Shown one piece after another: positions 59,630 through 64,000 of a stretch of 64,000 nucleotides of DNA. Source of the DNA: Spirochaetaceae bacterium (GTDB lineage: Bacteria; Spirochaetota; Leptospiria; Leptospirales; Leptonemataceae). The notes beneath the pieces are model-generated. The model was not told where the DNA came from. It did no database searches and saw nothing but the letters and a program-made list of their open reading frames with translations. Location: NCBI GenBank assembly GCA_002729885.1, contig PBUB01000004.1, positions 1 through 64,000 on the forward strand. The letters are read 5' to 3'. A program made the translations under genes and the position numbers. How positions within the stretch are numbered: the first letter of the stretch is position 1; each line of letters begins with the position of its first letter.

Positions 59630-61257
59630 TTGGTGCCTTCCGGCGTGTCCTTGATCTCGATGCCCAGGTTCGTTAGTTCATCGCGAATCTCATCGGCCCG
59701 AGAAAAATCTTTGCTCTTTCTTGCCTCTGCTCTTTGAGCGAGCAGGTCTTCTACTTTCGATGCCAGATCCTGATCCAGGCTGGTTTCCTCCGGAGTAAAG
59801 CGAAGCACTCCCAGAACTTCGTTTACTGCAGCCAGAAAGGCCAGAGCATCCGTAAGATGGGCCTCGGTGTTTTCGGAGTTAGAGTTTTTCTCATCTTCAC
59901 TTTCGGATTTTTTCTTTTTTGTGGAAGATGTATTCGTTTCCGCTGATGGGTGGGCTTTCGTACCAGAATCGGCAAGCAGAGTATTGGCTGTTTTTACCGC
60001 TTCAAAAACTGCAGCCAGAGCGCGAGAGATATTTAGATCATCGTCCATGGCCTGGAGAAATTCAGTAAGCTCATCTGCAAAAGGGGAATCCTTCGAGAGA
60101 ATTCGGGCTGAACCGTGGCCAGGCTTATCGCTCTTTCTTCGATCTCTGAGTTCCGAAAGAACCTGATCCTCTGTGCTTCCCGTTCGCTCCAGAAGACTGT
60201 CGATGCATTGCTGGATTCGCTCAATGGAGGTTCTAGCAGCTTTGAGTCCATCAAAGGTAAAGTTTAGCTTGTTTCTGTAATGCGTTGCGCTGAGCAGATA
60301 GCGAATACATAGAGGCATCCATCCGCTATCAATGTAGTCCAGGATCCAGGCGGGTGCTACTTCGTTTTCAACGAGCTTTTGGGCCTTTTCCTTTTCTGTG
60401 AGATCTCGCAGGGTAAAGAAATTGCCCAGGGACTTGGACATCTTTTTGCTTTCTACAAGCAAATGCTCATTGTGCATCCAGTATCGCACAAAGTTTTCGC
60501 CGGGGTAGGCACCGCGGCTCTGTGCGATTTCATTTTCATGATGGGGAAAAAGCAGATCGATGCCACCGGTATGGATGTCGATCCCATCCTTGCCGTAGAT
60601 ATTTCGAATCATAGCCGAGCATTCCAGGTGCCATCCCGGACGACCATCGCCCCAGGGAGAGTTCCAGGAGGGCTCATCCTTCTTCGCAGGGGCTTTCCAC
60701 AGTGCAAAGTCCCTTACATCTTCTTTATCGTATTCATCCGCCTCGAAACGCCCGCCAGCAGCGGTCATCAAGTGCTGAGATTCAATGCGCGAAAGCTTTC
60801 CATATTCAGGAAACGATTTCAGTTTAAAATAAACGTTTCCATCCACCGCGTAGGTATGGCCTCTCTTTTCCAGTTCGCCAATCATCTCAAGCATGGTTTC
60901 AATATGCTCTGTGGCTTTTGGCCGATGTTCCACGGTCTGGATTCTAAGCGTTTCCAGATCCTGTAAGAAAGCAGCCACGTAGGGAGATGTAAACTCCTGA
61001 ATGGATTTTCCTTCCCGTAATGCATTGTCGATGATCTTATCGTCTACATCCGTGATATTGGATGCATGATCCAGCCCGTAGCCTCTAAACTTTAGATACC
61101 TGCGCAATTGATCTACGAAGATGTAGGCCCGGAAGTTTCCGATGTGATTGAAATTGTATACCGTAGGACCGCAATTATAGATCCTTACCCGCGCCGGATC
61201 CGCGGGCTGAAAGGGTTCTTTCTTGCCAGTAATGGAATTGAAAACGGTAAAGCTCAT
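59614..61257 (-). CDS. cysS: cysteinyl-tRNA synthetase
   Basis: YNCGPTVYNFNHIGNFRAYIFVD, NITDVDDKI, WHLECSAM, IDLLFPHHENEIAQS, KMSKSLGNF. Confidence 0.97.
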   Translation of the reverse strand: MSFTVFNSITGKKEPFQPADPARVRIYNCGPTVYNFNHIGNFRAYIFVDQLRRYLKFRGYGLDHASNITDVDDKIIDNALREGKSIQEFTSPYVAAFLQDLETLRIQTVEHRPKATEHIETMLEMIGELEKRGHTYAVDGNVYFKLKSFPEYGKLSRIESQHLMTAAGGRFEADEYDKEDVRDFALWKAPAKKDEPSWNSPWGDGRPGWHLECSAMIRNIYGKDGIDIHTGGIDLLFPHHENEIAQSRGAYPGENFVRYWMHNEHLLVESKKMSKSLGNFFTLRDLTEKEKAQKLVENEVAPAWILDYIDSGWMPLCIRYLLSATHYRNKLNFTFDGLKAARTSIERIQQCIDSLLERTGSTEDQVLSELRDRRKSDKPGHGSARILSKDSPFADELTEFLQAMDDDLNISRALAAVFEAVKTANTLLADSGTKAHPSAETNTSSTKKKKSESEDEKNSNSENTEAHLTDALAFLAAVNEVLGVLRFTPEETSLDQDLASKVEDLLAQRAEARKSKDFSRADEIRDELTNLGIEIKDTPEGTKWHRI

Positions 61258-61291
61258 CTCTTTTGAGAGAAAAATAACCTGGCCCAGGCTG

Positions 61292-63628
61292 TCAATTCAA
61301 GCCCTGGCCATAGATCCTGTCTGTGATCCAGTAATGCATATAGTTCTGATGCGTGATTCGACAGTAGTTTCGACTCTCCGCTTTGGGGATATGTTCCAGG
61401 AAATGATTGAAATCGCCGTTATAATAGCGGGCTTTCCACTTCTTCAGGTTTCCGGGACCTCCGTTGTAGGCGATGGAAGCCCAGCGAAAATCCTGATCAT
61501 ACATTCTCAGTAGATCTGCGAAGAACATGGAACCCAGACGAATAGAGGTCTCAGGGTCAAGAAGATCATAGTTGGGCATATTGCTTCTGCTGGCCAGCCA
61601 TTCGCCGGTTCTGGGCATGATCTGCATTAGTCCTCGTGCACCGGAGCGGCTGATGGCCAGCTCTCGAAACATACTTTCCTGCCGCATAAGTCCATAGACC
61701 ATAGATTCATCTACTTTGAATGTCTGACCGTATTTCTGGACTACATCATGATACGGACGGGGATACAGAATTCGAAGCAATTCCGGGGGCAGGGTGAATG
61801 GGTCTTCAGACACTCCACTTTCTCGCAGCAGATTTCTTGTATAATAAACAGATACAAACAGTGTTTCGCTTTTCAATCCTACCTGGGCCAGGCGCCGCAG
61901 GAATTGATAGTCGCTCACTTTGCCGGAGTATTTCTCGCGAAAGAATGCCATTCCCAGTTGCCATTCTCCCAGGCGAAATAGATCTACAATGTCATCTGGA
62001 ATGGCCTGCTGATCTCTTTTAAGATCTCGCAAAATTCGAACCGCATCCTCATTCCAGTAAGCGCTTAGATTCTTTCTGGCCAGGAATGCCAGTGCCTGTT
62101 CGTTTCCGCCGTAGCGAGAAACCCATCCCAGGTAGGTACCTCTGTCTCGAACGTACGCCCAGTGATCGGCATACGTATCCTTCTTCGCAGAGTCATTCAG
62201 ATCCCAGAAAGCCTGTTTGTAATAGGAACCAGGCATCCTCTGATAGAAATTCTTTAACAGATCTTCCTTCTCTGCAGGGCTGTTTTTTTCGTAATATCTA
62301 TAGAGCCAGTACACGAATCGGCCACTACCTGCCTGAGCAGGCATCATACTTTTCGCATACTCCCAGTATCGCTTGTCGGCCCAGATTAAATGATCTGGAT
62401 CATTACCAATGAGAAATTCAATGAGTTCATCATGTGTTTCATAATCTGCATGGTTTTCGTTTAGATAGGCTACCAGCTCTTTAAAGTAATCATCTTTGTT
62501 GCCAGAGCTTTTAAGAATATCTAGATACAGATGCCACAGGGAAGGATCCTGGCTTTTCGCATGCTCGAATCTACTGAAAAGCTGCTTCGCAACGCCGTAT
62601 TGTTTGGTCTTCTTTAGCTGATAGGCCCAGGTTCGTAGTTTTCCCGGATTCGATGAAAGAAAAGTGTAGGCTCTGGACGAAAGCTCCAGCACATCGCTGT
62701 ACTTACCCAACTCCATAAGTACCATGCCATCGTGTCCCACTGTGATCGCATTTGACGTAGCAATCAAATTCTCCGAAGAAAAGGTCGAATTGCTTTTGTA
62801 GAATGAAGAGGGAATATATTGCTGAAACAGTACCAGCTTTCTTCGGTAATGTGGCAGATCTGAATACGCATCGGGCAGGGCCGGGTCATTCTTCTTTAGC
62901 TCATAGTAAATAGCCTTGGCCAGCCACCCAGGTGGATCCATTTCTGCGGCTTTGAATAGATAGTCTCTGGCCTTATCTCTCTGTCCGGCCTGGCGAAAGG
63001 CTCGACCTTTCAAAAATTCAGTATAATCCCCGGAAACATTTCCAAACTTCTGAGCGATTTCAGCTGCCCGCGAAACCTGATTCATGTCCAGAAGGATGTC
63101 CAATCGCTTTTGTAAGATTTTCTGATCCAGCACATCGCCGCGACTTAGATCGGCCCGAGCCAGGATCTTCTCTCGTGCACTCTGGGATAGCTCCTTCACC
63201 GTGGCTTCTTGAGCTCTGTAAAGTGCCAATCGCTCCAGCAGGTCAGACGCGGAGTGCTCGGGAATGCGATCCAGGCATTGATTCATTTCCGCTTCGGTAT
63301 GACCCTTCATGCATCCTCGTTCGACGACGTTTAGAAAGGGAGCAACAGCTTCCAGGCCGGAATGGCCTTTGCTCTGTTGCATCGCCCTGGCCAGTGCATA
63401 GAAATCGGACTTATTTCTTGGGCTTTCCTTCTCAAAATGTCGCAGGATCTGAGCCCAGCGACCTGCTCGGAGCATCTCGAATGGATCGGAATAAAGGGGA
63501 GTGGCCTGGCCTGGCTGCTGGCAGAAAAAAAAGAGAAATAATACCAAATGAGCCGTTAGATTTGCGCTTCGTTTCATCATACTGTCCGATCCTAATAAGG
63601 AGAAAAACCTTACTCTACCATCGGACAA
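61292..63628 (-). CDS. SLT-type lytic murein transglycosylase
   Basis: C-terminal MRQESMFRELAISRSGARGLMQIMPRTGEWLA...YNGGPGNLKKW; N-terminal helical repeats. Confidence 0.9.
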   Translation of the reverse strand: MSDGRVRFFSLLGSDSMMKRSANLTAHLVLFLFFFCQQPGQATPLYSDPFEMLRAGRWAQILRHFEKESPRNKSDFYALARAMQQSKGHSGLEAVAPFLNVVERGCMKGHTEAEMNQCLDRIPEHSASDLLERLALYRAQEATVKELSQSAREKILARADLSRGDVLDQKILQKRLDILLDMNQVSRAAEIAQKFGNVSGDYTEFLKGRAFRQAGQRDKARDYLFKAAEMDPPGWLAKAIYYELKKNDPALPDAYSDLPHYRRKLVLFQQYIPSSFYKSNSTFSSENLIATSNAITVGHDGMVLMELGKYSDVLELSSRAYTFLSSNPGKLRTWAYQLKKTKQYGVAKQLFSRFEHAKSQDPSLWHLYLDILKSSGNKDDYFKELVAYLNENHADYETHDELIEFLIGNDPDHLIWADKRYWEYAKSMMPAQAGSGRFVYWLYRYYEKNSPAEKEDLLKNFYQRMPGSYYKQAFWDLNDSAKKDTYADHWAYVRDRGTYLGWVSRYGGNEQALAFLARKNLSAYWNEDAVRILRDLKRDQQAIPDDIVDLFRLGEWQLGMAFFREKYSGKVSDYQFLRRLAQVGLKSETLFVSVYYTRNLLRESGVSEDPFTLPPELLRILYPRPYHDVVQKYGQTFKVDESMVYGLMRQESMFRELAISRSGARGLMQIMPRTGEWLASRSNMPNYDLLDPETSIRLGSMFFADLLRMYDQDFRWASIAYNGGPGNLKKWKARYYNGDFNHFLEHIPKAESRNYCRITHQNYMHYWITDRIYGQGLN

Positions 63629-63665
63629 TTTTTGGTTCCAGATGCAACGATTTCAAGGGTGGCTT

Positions 63666-64000
63666 ATGCAGTTTCAGGAATTAATATCCAGAACATTTTT
63701 CAAGGGAGATATGTGGATTGTGTCCGTGGCCTTTAGCCTGGCTCTGCTTCTGTTAATACTGCTTACTATTTTTGGATTGGTGCGCCTCATTCGCAGTTCC
63801 AGGCGGGCTTCCAGGAAGGTGGCTCCACCAGGAGTTCGCAGAACGGAAGAGGCCGCCCGATCAGTCACTGGTTCTACGGATTCAGATACGCCCGCTGACA
63901 TCGCAGCCGATTCTGAGAAGGGTGAAAAACGTTCCGGAGCGTTGGGCACCGGACCGGAGAACGGTGCCACAGGTTCCAGGGAGTCCGATAGCCGTGGTAA
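63666..64000 (+). CDS. hypothetical single-TM protein, truncated by window end
   Basis: Open frame from ATG 63666 (MQFQELISRTFFKGDMWIVSVAFSLALLLLILLTIFGLVRLIR...) to the window edge; not in the ORF track because it has no stop. Confidence 0.6.
   Translation, partial: MQFQELISRTFFKGDMWIVSVAFSLALLLLILLTIFGLVRLIRSSRRASRKVAPPGVRRTEEAARSVTGSTDSDTPADIAADSEKGEKRSGALGTGPENGATGSRESDSRG

Noticed and set aside
1-64000. Search for CRISPR arrays, transposases, integrases, phage genes or known anti-phage modules
   Set aside because: None recognised; the window appears to be stable chromosome with accessory lipoprotein clusters.

Overview
This 64 kb window looks like a chromosomal segment of a spirochaete, probably Leptospirales/Leptonema-like. 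That placement is an inference from the many class III cyclases, the spirochaetal-type lipoproteins and the TRL-family proteins. I found no transposase, phage module or CRISPR array. Housekeeping and metabolic genes: a partial tRNA-Ala, a tldD/tldE pair, a bifunctional trehalose-6-P synthase/phosphatase, mltG, a fused 5-oxoprolinase, an HdrD-like Fe-S oxidoreductase, an mqnC-like radical SAM enzyme, leuCD, folD, cysS, an rlmB-like gene and an SLT transglycosylase. There is also a dense set of signalling proteins: four cyclase-like proteins, a GGDEF/EAL protein, a kinase-like protein lacking the phospho-acceptor His, and a sigma-54-type activator. The most notable observations are: (1) a dense hairpin array (about 12006-12266) in the presumed 5' leader of an SGNH hydrolase, carrying four CAGGA(U/C/A)G motifs on the minus strand, three of them with AGGAN pentaloops as in CsrB/RsmZ-type CsrA sponges; (2) two adjacent cyclase-like proteins with apparently complementary loss of catalytic residues; (3) an eight-gene, largely overlapping operon of TRL-like and other predicted lipoproteins plus one predicted outer membrane protein; (4) a DUF429-Nudix(MTH1-like) fusion; (5) two further structured leaders with GGA-containing loops. 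All calls come from reading the sequence and the supplied ORF track; no homology search was run.
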